Shown here piece by piece: positions 8,310 to 18,447 of a stretch of DNA of 42,637 bases. Positions within the stretch are counted from its first letter, which is position 1. The number at the start of each line of letters is the position of its first letter. Made by a program: the position numbers and the translations under genes. This DNA is from Polaromonas sp. Lineage in GTDB: Bacteria; Pseudomonadota; Gammaproteobacteria; Burkholderiales; Burkholderiaceae_C. Below the pieces are notes generated by a model. It was not told the DNA's origin. It ran no database searches and saw only the letters and a list, made by a program, of their open reading frames with translations. The stretch is from positions 1 through 42,637 of the forward strand of contig PNML01000019.1 in assembly GCA_013823635.1 (NCBI GenBank), read 5' to 3'.

Positions 8310-8373
8310 ACTGTAGGCCGCATGCCCCACCGCTAACATATACAGACCACCTCGCCAGTGCGATGCACTGTGC
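8310..8373. promoter_or_regulatory. Putative MocR-type operator in the gabT / regulator divergent region
   Basis: The plus strand carries ACTGTA (8310-8315), a 20-base spacer, ACATATACAGA (8336-8346), then ACTGTGC (8367-8373). The first two blocks are identical in sequence and spacing to those at 5508-5544; the third is displaced by only one base relative to the other site. The element lies between gabT (start 8258) and the regulator gene (start about 8414), so it could control both. GabR-type proteins bind such divergent regions and respond to GABA plus PLP; application here is inference. Confidence 0.62.
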
Positions 8374-8413
8374 TGCCTGCGCGACCGTTACACACAAACC
8401 CCCACACGCCCGC

Positions 8414-9814
8414 ATGTTTTCCCTGGATGTCAAAAGCCCCACGCCATTGGTGATGCAAATCGTGGATGGCTTCCGCGATCTGATCCTGAGCGGCAGCCTG
8501 CGCGCGGGTGCCAAGGCCCCTTCCATTCGGCAGTTTGCCCACGCCCACAGCGTGAGCGTTTACACGGTGGTCGATGCCTACGACCGCCTCGTGGCCCTGG
8601 GTTACCTGGTGTCCCGACCGCACTCCGGTTTTTTTGTGCGACGCCGCGAAGTGACCAGCCACCCGGCCGTGGCCGGTGTGTCGGAGGGCGCCAACCACAA
8701 CTTCGACTCCATGTGGTACCTGCGCCGCGTGTTCGAGAACCGTGGCCTGCGCATGAAGCCCGGCTGCGGCTGGTTGCCGGGCGACTGGCTGTTCGAGGAA
8801 GGCTTGCGCAGAAGCCTGCGCTCGCTGGCGGCAGACGGCTCGGACCTGGGCGGCTACGGCGAGCCCAAGGGATTTGCGCCCTTGCGGCAACTGGTGCGCG
8901 ACCTGCTGGTTGAGCAGGAAATTGCCGTCAGCGCCCACCAGGTGTTGCTGACCCAGGGGTCCAGCCAGGCCATGGACCTGGTGGCGCGGCGCCTGGTCAG
9001 GCCCGGTGACGCCGTGCTGGTGGACGATCCCGGTTACCCCAACCTGCTGTTCATGCTGCGCTTTCTGGGTGCCCGGCTCATTGGTGTGCCCCGCACCCCC
9101 AACGGCTACGACCTGGTCGCCCTGGAAGCGCTGGTGCAGGAGCACCGCCCCAAGGTGTTCTTCACACAACCCCGGCTGCAAAGCCCCACGGGGTCGGTGG
9201 CCCACCTGTTCCATTTGCACAAGGTGGTGCAACTTTCCGAAAAATACCAGTTCACCGTCGTGGAAAACGACATTTACGCCGACCTCGACGCCGAGCCCCG
9301 TCCCTCGCTGGCCAGCCTGGACCAGTTGCAGAGGGTGGTGTACATCAGCAGTTTTTCCAAGACCATTTCACCCAACATCCGGGTGGGCTTCATGGCCGCG
9401 CCGCCCGACCTGCTGGAAGACATGGCGCAGCTCAAGATGATTTCAGGCCTCACGTCCTCCGAGTTCAATGAACGCCTGGCTTATGGCGCCCTGGTGGACG
9501 GGCGCTGGCGCAAACACCTGCGCAGCCTGCGAGACCGCCTGGCGCAGTCGCACCAGCGGGTGGCGCAAAAGCTGGAGAGCCTGGGTTTTGGCCTGTTCAG
9601 CGAGCCCAAAGCGGGCTTGTTCCTGTGGGCCAGGCACCCCGACATGCCCAATGCCACCGAACTGGCTTACAAGGCCGCCGAGCAGGACATTTTGCTGGGC
9701 CCCGGGCATCTGTTTTCCGCCACGCTGGCGCCCAGCCCCTGGTTGCGGTTCAACGTGGCCTACACCGACCAGCCCCAGGTGTGGCAGTTTCTGGAGGCGC
9801 AGCGGGCCGGTTGA
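8414..9814 (+). CDS. MocR/GabR-type transcription regulator (GntR winged helix plus aminotransferase-like domain)
   Basis: A 466-residue MocR-family protein. Residues 10-75 form the GntR winged helix ([20 protein letters not shown], then [19 protein letters not shown] and the wing SGFFVRR). Residues from about 110 onward form a class I aminotransferase-like domain with [22 protein letters not shown] and the PLP lysine K316 in [10 protein letters not shown]. Such proteins sense a ligand as a PLP adduct and control adjacent genes, GabR being the model. The start is uncertain: ATG 8414 gives the family-length N-terminus but has no ribosome binding site, and an upstream in-frame ATG lies at 8363. 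Control of gabT and the importer operon is inferred from position and shared sites. Confidence 0.88.
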   Translation: MFSLDVKSPTPLVMQIVDGFRDLILSGSLRAGAKAPSIRQFAHAHSVSVYTVVDAYDRLVALGYLVSRPHSGFFVRRREVTSHPAVAGVSEGANHNFDSMWYLRRVFENRGLRMKPGCGWLPGDWLFEEGLRRSLRSLAADGSDLGGYGEPKGFAPLRQLVRDLLVEQEIAVSAHQVLLTQGSSQAMDLVARRLVRPGDAVLVDDPGYPNLLFMLRFLGARLIGVPRTPNGYDLVALEALVQEHRPKVFFTQPRLQSPTGSVAHLFHLHKVVQLSEKYQFTVVENDIYADLDAEPRPSLASLDQLQRVVYISSFSKTISPNIRVGFMAAPPDLLEDMAQLKMISGLTSSEFNERLAYGALVDGRWRKHLRSLRDRLAQSHQRVAQKLESLGFGLFSEPKAGLFLWARHPDMPNATELAYKAAEQDILLGPGHLFSATLAPSPWLRFNVAYTDQPQVWQFLEAQRAG

Positions 9815-9824
9815 CCCGCTCCCC

Positions 9825-9847
9825 CGGCGGGGTGCCTGCACCCGCCG
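9825..9847 (+). other. Strong hairpin after the MocR-type gene
   Basis: CGGCGGGGTGC and GCACCCGCCG can pair over ten bases with a single bulged G and a CT loop. It lies 11 bp past the regulator stop. There is no T-run behind it, so it is not a standard intrinsic terminator; it may stabilise the 3' end or assist termination. The rest of the 128 bp gap before alaS has no convincing promoter by eye. Confidence 0.4.
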
Positions 9848-9942
9848 TGGCGCAGTTTGCGAAAATACGCGTTTGTTTCCCTGCCGCAGTCCCGCCCCTG
9901 GGGCGCCGGCCCCCCATTCTGTTTGCCCACACCCGTACCCAC

Positions 9943-12573
9943 ATGACCTCTCCCGCACCCGTGGCCACCGTCGCCGACATCCGCAAGTCTTTCCTCGACT
10001 TCTTTGCTTCCAAAGGCCACACGGTGGTGGCGTCCAGCCCGCTGGTGCCCGGCAACGACCCCACGCTGATGTTCACCAACAGCGGCATGGTGCAGTTCAA
10101 GGACGTGTTTCTGGGCACCGACAAGCGCCACTACGTGCGCGCCGCGTCGGTGCAGGCCTGCCTGCGTGCTGGGGGCAAGCACAACGACCTGGAAAACGTG
10201 GGCTACACCGCCCGCCACCACACCTTCTTTGAGATGCTGGGCAACTGGAGCTTTGGCGACTACTTCAAGCGCGAAAGCCTGAAGTGGGCCTGGGAACTGC
10301 TGACCGAGGTCTACAAGCTGCCCAAAGATCGCCTGCTGGCCACCGTATATGCGGAAGACGACGAGGCCTATGACATCTGGACCCAAGAAATTGGCCTGCC
10401 GCCCGAGCGCGTGATCCGCATTGGCGACAACAAGGGTGGCCGCTACAAGTCTGACAACTTCTGGATGATGGCCGACACCGGCCCCTGCGGCCCTTGCTCA
10501 GAAATTTTTTATGACCACGGCGACCACATCCCCGGCGGCCCGCCCGGCAGCCCCGACGAAGACGGCGACCGCTTCATCGAGATCTGGAACAACGTGTTCA
10601 TGCAGTTCAACATGGACGAAACCGGTGCCGTCACCCCGCTGCCCGCACCCTGTGTGGACACCGGCATGGGCCTGGAGCGGCTGGCCGCCATCCTGCAGCA
10701 CGTCCACAGCAACTACGAAATCGACATTTTTGACCAGCTCATCAAGGCCGCAGCGCGCGAAACCGGCTGCACCGACCTGGCCAACCCCTCGCTGAAGGTC
10801 ATTGCCGACCACATCCGTGCCACGTCTTTCCTGATCAGCGACGGCGTGATTCCCTCCAACGAAGGCCGGGGCTATGTGCAGCGCCGCATCGTGCGCCGCG
10901 CCATCCGCCACGGCTACAAGCTGGGCCAGAAAACCCCGTTCTTCCACAAGCTGGTGCCCGACCTGGTGCGCCTGATGGGCGAGGCCTACCCCAACATGGC
11001 GTCGCAGGCCCAGCGCATCACCGACATCCTCAAGGCCGAGGAAGAGCGCTTTTACGAAACGCTGGCCACGGGCATGGAGATTCTGGACAGCGCACTGGCA
11101 GGCGGCGTGACCGTGCTGCCCGGCGACGTGGCCTTCAAGCTGCACGACACCTACGGCTTCCCGCTGGACCTGAGCGCCGACGTGTGCCGCGAGCGCGGCC
11201 TGAACGTGGATGCCGACGGATTCAATGCCGCCATGGAGCGCCAGAAAACCCAGGCCCGCGCCGCCGGCAAGTTCAAGATGGACAAGGCGCTGGACTACAC
11301 CGGTGCAGGCAACACCTTCGTGGGTTACGAGCAGCTGCAGGCCACTGCCAAAGTGCTAGCTGTCTATGTCGATGGGACAAGCGTTGCAGCCATCAAACAA
11401 GGTGAAAATGGTGTGGTGGTGCTCGACACCACCCCGTTCTACGCCGAAAGCGGTGGCCAGGTGGGTGACAGCGGCGTGCTCACCAGCGGCAGTGCCAGCT
11501 TCGAGGTGGCCGACACCCAAAAAATCAAGGCCGATGTGTTCGGCCACCATGGCACGCTGGCCCAAGGCACGCTGGCCGTGGGCGACACGGTCACCGCGCA
11601 GGTCAACTCGGTGGCCCGCGCCGCCACCGTGCGCAACCACAGCGCCACCCACCTGATGCACAAGGCCCTGCGCGAGGTGCTGGGCGAGCATGTGCAGCAA
11701 AAGGGCAGCCAGGTCGATGCCGACAAAACCCGCTTCGACTTCGTGCACAACGCGCCCATGACCGACGCGCAAATCCGCGAAGTGGAGCGCCGCGTGAACG
11801 CCGAAATCCTGGCCAACGCCGCCGCGCAGGCCCGCGTCATGGACATTGACAGCGCCAAACAAACCGGCGCCATGATGCTGTTTGGCGAAAAGTACGGCGA
11901 CACCGTGCGCGTGCTCGACATCGGCAGCAGCCGCGAGCTGTGCGGCGGTACCCATGTGCAGCGCACCGGCGACATCGGCTTTTTCAGCATCACCGCTGAG
12001 GGCGGCGTGGCCGCTGGCGTGCGCCGCGTGGAAGCCGTCACCGGCCTGAACGCGCTGGCCTATGTGCAGGGCATGGAGGCCACGCTGGGTGGCGTGGCCG
12101 GCACGCTCAAGGTCACGCCGCAAGAAGTGCCCGCCCGCGTGGACGGCCTGCTGGGCCAGATGCGCGACCTGGAGAAGGAACTGACCGCCCTCAAAGGCAA
12201 GCTGGCCTCCGCCCAGGGCGACGAGCTGGTGGGCCAGGCGGTGGACATCCAGGGCGTCAAGGTGCTGGCCGCCGTGTTGCCCGGGGCCGACGCCAAAACC
12301 CTGCGCGACACCCTGGACAAGCTCAAAGACAAGCTCAAAACCGCTGCCATCGTGCTGGCGGCGGTGGATGGCGACAAGGTGCAACTGGCCGCTGGCGTGA
12401 CCGCCGACACGGTGGGCAAGGTCAAGGCCGGTGAGCTGGTCAACTTTGTGGCCCAGCAGGTGGGCGGCAAGGGCGGCGGCAAACCCGACATGGCCATGGC
12501 CGGTGGCACCAACGCCGCCGCGCTGCCGCAAGCCCTGCTGGGCGTGCCCGCCTGGGTGGCCGAGCGGGTCTGA
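9943..12573 (+). CDS. alaS: Alanine-tRNA ligase
   Basis: An 876-residue class II synthetase, normal length for bacterial AlaRS. The catalytic core opens with [11 protein letters not shown] and continues through [29 protein letters not shown] and [11 protein letters not shown]. The editing domain has HSATH (about 11638-11652) and CGGTH (11941-11955), the zinc-binding His and Cys of the C-x-x-x-H type. A C-terminal C-Ala region follows, rich in Gly/Ala near the end. It charges tRNA-Ala and clears mischarged Ser/Gly. ATG 9943 starts the family N-terminus; open frame upstream overlaps the regulator. A patch around 11350-11402 uses unusually AT-rich codons although the protein there matches E. coli AlaRS. 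Confidence 0.97.
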   Translation: MTSPAPVATVADIRKSFLDFFASKGHTVVASSPLVPGNDPTLMFTNSGMVQFKDVFLGTDKRHYVRAASVQACLRAGGKHNDLENVGYTARHHTFFEMLGNWSFGDYFKRESLKWAWELLTEVYKLPKDRLLATVYAEDDEAYDIWTQEIGLPPERVIRIGDNKGGRYKSDNFWMMADTGPCGPCSEIFYDHGDHIPGGPPGSPDEDGDRFIEIWNNVFMQFNMDETGAVTPLPAPCVDTGMGLERLAAILQHVHSNYEIDIFDQLIKAAARETGCTDLANPSLKVIADHIRATSFLISDGVIPSNEGRGYVQRRIVRRAIRHGYKLGQKTPFFHKLVPDLVRLMGEAYPNMASQAQRITDILKAEEERFYETLATGMEILDSALAGGVTVLPGDVAFKLHDTYGFPLDLSADVCRERGLNVDADGFNAAMERQKTQARAAGKFKMDKALDYTGAGNTFVGYEQLQATAKVLAVYVDGTSVAAIKQGENGVVVLDTTPFYAESGGQVGDSGVLTSGSASFEVADTQKIKADVFGHHGTLAQGTLAVGDTVTAQVNSVARAATVRNHSATHLMHKALREVLGEHVQQKGSQVDADKTRFDFVHNAPMTDAQIREVERRVNAEILANAAAQARVMDIDSAKQTGAMMLFGEKYGDTVRVLDIGSSRELCGGTHVQRTGDIGFFSITAEGGVAAGVRRVEAVTGLNALAYVQGMEATLGGVAGTLKVTPQEVPARVDGLLGQMRDLEKELTALKGKLASAQGDELVGQAVDIQGVKVLAAVLPGADAKTLRDTLDKLKDKLKTAAIVLAAVDGDKVQLAAGVTADTVGKVKAGELVNFVAQQVGGKGGGKPDMAMAGGTNAAALPQALLGVPAWVAERV

Positions 12574-12588
12574 CGCCCGCGCCAGGCC

Positions 12589-13530
12589 ATGGCCACGCCC
12601 GCCCGTCAGCAGCCACACCGCCTGGGGTGGCGCGGGGTGCTGTGGCTGGTGGCCTGGGGGTTGGCGGGGTGTCAGGCCCTGCCGCCATCGCCATCGCCAT
12701 TTCCATTCCCATCGTCTCTGCCACCGTCACACCCAGCGCCCATTGAGGCGGGTTGGGTCAGTTGGTCGGGTAGCGCCGAGCCCGGCAGTGTCTCGCTCAG
12801 GGGCTGGTGGTCACCGGCGGCGGGCCCGGGGCTTCACCCCGTGGTGGTGTTGTTGCACGGTTGCGGCGGCATGGTCAATGCCCAGGGTCAGCCCACGGCC
12901 CGCCTGCGCACCTACGCGCAGCTGCTCAACCAGCGGGGTTGGCACACGCTGGCGGTGGACTCGCTCACGCCGCGCGGCGAACAAGAGCTCTGCACCCAGC
13001 GCACCGGTACCCGCCGGGTGACGCAAGCGGAGCGACGGGCCGATGCCCTCTCCGCACTCGGCTGGCTGGCCACCCAGCCGGGCGTGGACCCCCAACGCAT
13101 GGCCCTGCTGGGCTGGTCCAACGGCGGCAGCACCGTGCTGGCCGCCAACAACCTGAACCACCCCACGGTGGCGGCCGCGCAGGGGCGCCATGCCGAGCGC
13201 CTTCGCCTGGCCGTGGCCTTCTACCCCGGCTGTGCGGCCGAGGCGCGTCGAGGGTTCCAACCCGTGGCGCCGACCCTGCTGCTGCTGGGTGGAGCCGACG
13301 ACTGGACCCCCGCCGCCGACTGCCAGCCCCTGGCCTCGGACCGGGTGCGGGTGCACACCTGGGCGGGTGCCCACCACGGGTTTGACGGCCAAAGCCCGGT
13401 GGTGCACCGCGCCGACGTGCCCAACGGTGCCCACCCCGGCCAGGGTGTGCATGTGGGCGCTCACCCGCAGACGCGGGTGGAGGCGCAGCACTTGCTGGTC
13501 GAGGCCCTGACGCAGGCCTTTGCCCGCTGA
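12589..13530 (+). CDS. Putative lipoprotein of the dienelactone hydrolase family (alpha/beta hydrolase)
   Basis: A 313-residue protein. A hydrophobic N-terminus ends in the lipobox LAGC (C28), predicting a lipid-anchored envelope protein. A proline-rich linker (about residues 32-51) follows, encoded by a hexamer tandem repeat. The hydrolase domain shows HPVVVLLHGCGG (oxyanion region), nucleophile S177 in GWSNGG, acid D237/D238 in LGGADDWTP and H262/H263 in AGAHHGFDG. This is the dienelactone hydrolase catalytic pattern with Ser in place of the Cys of classic DLH. Substrate unknown. It starts 15 bp after alaS and could be co-transcribed. Confidence 0.8.
   Translation: MATPARQQPHRLGWRGVLWLVAWGLAGCQALPPSPSPFPFPSSLPPSHPAPIEAGWVSWSGSAEPGSVSLRGWWSPAAGPGLHPVVVLLHGCGGMVNAQGQPTARLRTYAQLLNQRGWHTLAVDSLTPRGEQELCTQRTGTRRVTQAERRADALSALGWLATQPGVDPQRMALLGWSNGGSTVLAANNLNHPTVAAAQGRHAERLRLAVAFYPGCAAEARRGFQPVAPTLLLLGGADDWTPAADCQPLASDRVRVHTWAGAHHGFDGQSPVVHRADVPNGAHPGQGVHVGAHPQTRVEAQHLLVEALTQAFAR
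12685..12714 (+). repeat. Five tandem hexamers in the lipoprotein linker
   Basis: CCATCG, CCATCG, CCATTT, CCATTC, CCATCG stand in tandem, in frame, coding (Pro-Ser/Phe)x5 just after the lipobox. Gain or loss of a unit would change the linker by two residues without shifting the frame. Confidence 0.8.
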
Positions 13531-13599
13531 CCCGGGCGTTTCGGTGCGGTGGGTCGGGGCGTGCTGTGCGCCGCCCGGTGGACACGGGCGGGGAAAGGG

Positions 13600-14538
13600 T
13601 CAGGCCAGCGCCAGGCGCAGCCTGCTCTCAAACCGGCGGGCCTCGCCGGTGATGGGGTCGGTGAAGGCCAGGCTGCGCGCCAGCAGTTGCAGCGGGCGGT
13701 GGTGGTCGTCGGGCTCGGCGGGGCCGCGTGTGACGGTGGGGTAGAACGGGTCGTTGGCCAGGGGCAGGCCCAGGGCCGCCATGTGCACGCGCAGCTGGTG
13801 CCGCTTGCCGGTGACGGGTTCCAGCCGGTACAGGCCGAGGCCGGGGGTGGGCACGTCCGCCAGCCACTGCAGGTGGGTCTCGCTGTTGGGCTCGCCCGCC
13901 ACCTCGCGCATGCAGAAGAAGGCGCCGTCTTCCTCCACGCGGCTGCGGCGCACCTGTGGCCAGGCCAGCGCCTGCGGTGGGCGCGGGGCCACGGCCTCGT
14001 ACACCTTGTGCACCCGCCGGTCCCGAAACAGCGCCTGGTAGGCGTTGCGGTCGGCGGGACGCACGGCGAAGGCCACCAGCCCGGCGGTGTCGCGGTCAAT
14101 GCGGTGCAGGGGGCTGAGGTGGGGCAGGCCCAGCTCGCGCTTCAGGCGCACCAGCAGGCTGCCCTGCACATACGGCCCCGAGGGGGTCACGGGCACAAAG
14201 TGCGGTTTGTCGGCCACCACCAAATGCGCGTCCTGGTGCAGCACGGCGTGGGCAAAGGGCAGGGCGGGCTCGTCCGCCACCTGCCGCCAGTAGTGCACGC
14301 GCTGGCCGCTGGTGCAGGGGCTGTCGGCCCGCAGCGGCTGGCCGTGCGCGTCCACCACGTCGCCTCGCGCCAGGCGCTGCGCCCATTCGTCCCGGCTGAC
14401 GCTGGGCAGCCGCTGGGCCAGCGCCTCCAGCAAGGTGGGCCACAGCGGTTGGCGGCTGCTGGGCAACACCAGGCAACTGGCCGACACACCGTCGCGCACG
14501 GGCAGGGGGGTGACGGGTGCTGTGGTGGGGCGTGGCAC
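13600..14538 (-). CDS. RluA-family pseudouridine synthase
   Basis: A 312-residue protein with the RluA-family catalytic loop LHRIDRDTAG, whose Asp is the nucleophile for uridine isomerisation. Supporting blocks are DAHLVVADKPHFVPV, RRVHKVYEA and TGKRHQLRVHMAALG. The N-terminal ~100 residues look like a degenerate S4-type RNA-binding region. It resembles the RluA/TruC branch rather than RluC or RluD; the target RNA cannot be assigned. Translation appears to start at GTG 14538, with no clear ribosome binding site, immediately downstream of a palindromic-repeat remnant (14554-14617). It is the last gene of a leftward series argH, ribD, this gene. Confidence 0.85.
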   Translation of the reverse strand: MPRPTTAPVTPLPVRDGVSASCLVLPSSRQPLWPTLLEALAQRLPSVSRDEWAQRLARGDVVDAHGQPLRADSPCTSGQRVHYWRQVADEPALPFAHAVLHQDAHLVVADKPHFVPVTPSGPYVQGSLLVRLKRELGLPHLSPLHRIDRDTAGLVAFAVRPADRNAYQALFRDRRVHKVYEAVAPRPPQALAWPQVRRSRVEEDGAFFCMREVAGEPNSETHLQWLADVPTPGLGLYRLEPVTGKRHQLRVHMAALGLPLANDPFYPTVTRGPAEPDDHHRPLQLLARSLAFTDPITGEARRFESRLRLALA

Positions 14539-14553
14539 GGGGAAATTTTAGAT

Positions 14554-14617
14554 AAAATTCGGCTCCAGCGCTTGATGGTGTTCAATTGTTTGCTATTGAA
14601 TTATATTAATAGCAAGC
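14554..14617. repeat. Degenerate palindromic repeat remnant between the RluA-family gene and ribD
   Basis: An AT-rich island in GC-rich DNA. It holds the core AGCGCTTGATGG (14567-14578) and the inverted arms TTGCTATT (14589-14596) and AATAGCAA. Positions 14554-14581 match 23548-23575 inside hemD at 21 of 28 bases without gaps. I recognise the AGCGCTTGATGG / TAGCTAT pattern as a short palindromic repeat common in Comamonadaceae genomes (from memory, not searched). It fills much of the 122 bp gap. Confidence 0.55.
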
Positions 14618-14660
14618 CATGTTGATGCAGAAAGCGCCAGAGGGCATTTTGATGCGTTTT

Positions 14661-15773
14661 TTACCGCTGCAGCCGCAACCGCAGGTCGGTGCCCACGGGG
14701 GTGGCTTCCACAAAGCGCCAGTCCAGCGCCTGGTCCATGGCGGTGAAGGGGCCCAGCGCGGCCATGCCTGCGCCCGCCCCCATGAGTTTGGGGGCCAGGT
14801 ACACCAGCAGCTCGTTCACCAGCCCGGCCTTCAGCAGCGAGCCGTTGAGCTGGTGGCCCGCTTCCACATGCAGCTCGTTCACGCCGCATGCGGCCAATTC
14901 GCGCAGCACAGTGCCCAGGTCCACCTTGGGGCGATCTGCCTCGGGGCGGCTGAGCACGGTGGCGCCCTGGGCCAGCAGGGCGGCGTGGTGGGGGTGGGCC
15001 GCCAGCTGCTCGGGCGACAGCGCGGTGAACACCAGCACCTGCCCCGGCGGCGGCAGGATGCGGGCAGTGGGCAACAGCTCCAGCCGCGAGTCGATGACCA
15101 CGCGCAGCGGTTGGTGCGCGGTGGGTACCAGCCGCACGTCCAGCCGGGGGTCGTCGGCGGCCACGGTGCCCATGCCGGTCAGCACGGCGCCCGCGCGCCT
15201 GCGCCAGGCATGGCCGTCGGCCCGGGCGGCGGGGCCGGTGATCCACTGGCTCACGCCGTTGGTCAGGGCGGTGGTGCCGTCCAGCGAGGCGGCCACCTTC
15301 AGGCGCACCCAGGGCAGGCCGTGGGCCATGCGGTGCAAAAAGCCCACGTTCAGTTCGCGGCTGGCCACGGCGAGTGGGTGGGTGGTGGACAGCAGCTCCA
15401 CCTGCACGCCTGCCGCGCGCAGCCGGGCCATGCCTTGGCCGCTGACCAAGGGGTTGGGGTCTTGCAGCGCCACCACCACGCGGGCCACGCCAGCGGCGAT
15501 GAGCGCGTCGCAGCACGGCGGCGTGCGCCCGTGGTGGCTGCAGGGCTCCAGCGTGACCAGTGCGGTGGCGCCTTGCGTGCTGGCACCTGCGGCCTGCGCG
15601 GCGCGCAGCGCCATCACCTCGGCGTGCGGGCCACCCGCTGCTTGCGTGAAGCCCTCGAACACCCGGCCATCGGCCAGCAGCAGGCGGCAGGCCACGCGCG
15701 GGTTGGGGTCTGACAGGCCCACGGCCTGCGCCGCCAGCTCGTTCAGGCCGCTCAGGGCCAAGGTGTGGGACAT
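14661..15773 (-). CDS. ribD: Bifunctional riboflavin biosynthesis deaminase/reductase RibD
   Basis: A 370-residue protein carrying out two steps of riboflavin synthesis: deamination of the pyrimidine intermediate, then reduction of the ribosyl side chain. The deaminase zinc site is complete: H50 and E52 in GPHAEV, C78 in LEPCSHHGR and C87 in TPPCC. The NADPH-dependent reductase domain starts near residue 145 (LPWVRLKVAASLDGTTAL) and includes GMGTVAADDPRLDVR and VEAGHQLNGSLL. The extreme N-terminus is shorter than in E. coli RibD, which has a longer first helix; the start at ATG 15773 has no clear ribosome binding site. It lies 60 bp downstream of argH on the same strand. The rest of the riboflavin genes are not in the window. 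Confidence 0.93.
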   Translation of the reverse strand: MSHTLALSGLNELAAQAVGLSDPNPRVACRLLLADGRVFEGFTQAAGGPHAEVMALRAAQAAGASTQGATALVTLEPCSHHGRTPPCCDALIAAGVARVVVALQDPNPLVSGQGMARLRAAGVQVELLSTTHPLAVASRELNVGFLHRMAHGLPWVRLKVAASLDGTTALTNGVSQWITGPAARADGHAWRRRAGAVLTGMGTVAADDPRLDVRLVPTAHQPLRVVIDSRLELLPTARILPPPGQVLVFTALSPEQLAAHPHHAALLAQGATVLSRPEADRPKVDLGTVLRELAACGVNELHVEAGHQLNGSLLKAGLVNELLVYLAPKLMGAGAGMAALGPFTAMDQALDWRFVEATPVGTDLRLRLQR

Positions 15774-15833
15774 GGGGGCTTGGCCGGTGGCGGCTGCGGG
15801 GTCAACGGTGGGCCGGGGTCGGGCGGGTGTGCG

Positions 15834-17291
<1,458 letters not shown>

Positions 17292-17397
17292 GGTGTGGGG
17301 CAGAAAAAGGGGCAACCGCAGGGCGTCGCCCTTGGCCAATAATGGGGCATGCTGTTGCAGCATGGCCAGCCAATTGGCCCGTACCCACCGCTTGCAC

Positions 17398-18447
17398 ATG
17401 AAGAACCCCGAGATTTTATCGACCCTCGATTGGCCCGCGACGCAGGCGGGTGAGCCCGTGCCCGCCACCGGCCCGCACCGCCAGCGGGTGTTTGACGCCT
17501 GCCACGTGGGTGTGGTGTTGCGGGCCGTGCTGTTTGTGCAGGCCGTGGTGGCCGTGGGCGTGATGTTTGTGGCCCCCAGTGCCTGGGCCTGGTGGCTGGA
17601 CATGGCGGCCTTCACCGCCGTGACGCAGCCCGCCGTGCTGGCCTGGCTGGTGGCCGGCTGCGCCCTCAGCGGGTGGCTGGGCCGCTGGCCACTGTGGGTG
17701 CAGGTGGGCGCCGGGTTGCTGTTGGGGGCCCTGGCGGGCGGTTTGGCCATGGCCTTGGCCGCCTGGCTGGCGCTGCTGGAGACGCCGCGCTGGCTGGCCG
17801 CCGGGCTGGGCGGCGGTTTGCTGGCCGGTGTGCTGGTGGCGGGCCTGGTGTGGCGCGCGCGGGCGCAGGCGCCGGCCGGCACCCAGGCGCGGCTGGTGGA
17901 GCTGCAGTCGCGCATACGGCCCCACTTTTTGTTCAACACCCTCAACAGCGCCATTGCCCTGGTGCGGGCCGAGCCCGCCCGCGCCGAGGTCCTGCTGGAA
18001 GACCTGAGCGAGCTGTTCCGCAGCGCGCTGGCCGACACCCAGTCCGACACCACGCTGGGCCAGGAGCTGCAGCTGGCCCAGCGTTACCTGGCGATTGAGC
18101 AGGTGCGCTTTGGCGAGCGCCTGCGCCTGACCTGGTCACTCGACCCCCAGGCCAACGCCGCCCGCCTGCCACCGCTGCTGTTGCAGCCCCTGGTGGAAAA
18201 CGCGGTGAAGCACGGCGTGGAGCCCAGCCTGCACGGGGCCGATGTGGCCATTGCCACCCAGCGGCGGGGCAGCAAAGTGCTCATCAAAGTCAGCAACAGC
18301 GTGCCCGCTGGCACCGGCCAGCCCGGCATGGGGCTGGCGCTGGCCAACGTGCGCGAACGCCTGGACCTGATGCACGACCTGCAGGCCACGTTCCGTGCCG
18401 CGCAGGTGGATGGGCAGTTTGTGGTCCGCCTGGAGGTGCCCGCGTGA
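17398..18447 (+). CDS. algZ: Sensor histidine kinase, AlgZ/LytS-like (His_kinase domain)
   Basis: A 349-residue membrane kinase. Four hydrophobic segments fall at roughly 38-59, 68-90, 98-123 and 131-152, with no recognisable extracytoplasmic sensor domain. The phosphoacceptor is H176 in the LytS-type motif [13 protein letters not shown]. The ATP-binding region has [14 protein letters not shown] and the glycine-rich [13 protein letters not shown]. Its stop overlaps the next gene's GTG start (GTGA), so kinase and regulator are translationally coupled. The position next to argH and near hemC-hemD matches algZ (fimS) of Pseudomonas. The start is uncertain, since no ribosome binding site is seen at 17398 or at the in-frame ATG 17362. 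Confidence 0.85.
   Translation: MKNPEILSTLDWPATQAGEPVPATGPHRQRVFDACHVGVVLRAVLFVQAVVAVGVMFVAPSAWAWWLDMAAFTAVTQPAVLAWLVAGCALSGWLGRWPLWVQVGAGLLLGALAGGLAMALAAWLALLETPRWLAAGLGGGLLAGVLVAGLVWRARAQAPAGTQARLVELQSRIRPHFLFNTLNSAIALVRAEPARAEVLLEDLSELFRSALADTQSDTTLGQELQLAQRYLAIEQVRFGERLRLTWSLDPQANAARLPPLLLQPLVENAVKHGVEPSLHGADVAIATQRRGSKVLIKVSNSVPAGTGQPGMGLALANVRERLDLMHDLQATFRAAQVDGQFVVRLEVPA

Noticed and set aside
9625..9942. N-terminal extension of alaS by 106 codons
   Set aside because: It overlaps the regulator gene in another frame; AlaRS homology starts at 9943.
11350..11402. AT-rich patch in alaS resembling the palindromic repeat (GCTAGCTG...GATGGGACAAGCG)
   Set aside because: The encoded residues ([22 protein letters not shown]) align with E. 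coli AlaRS (recalled) without an insertion, so it cannot be an added element; unusual codons alone are not enough.
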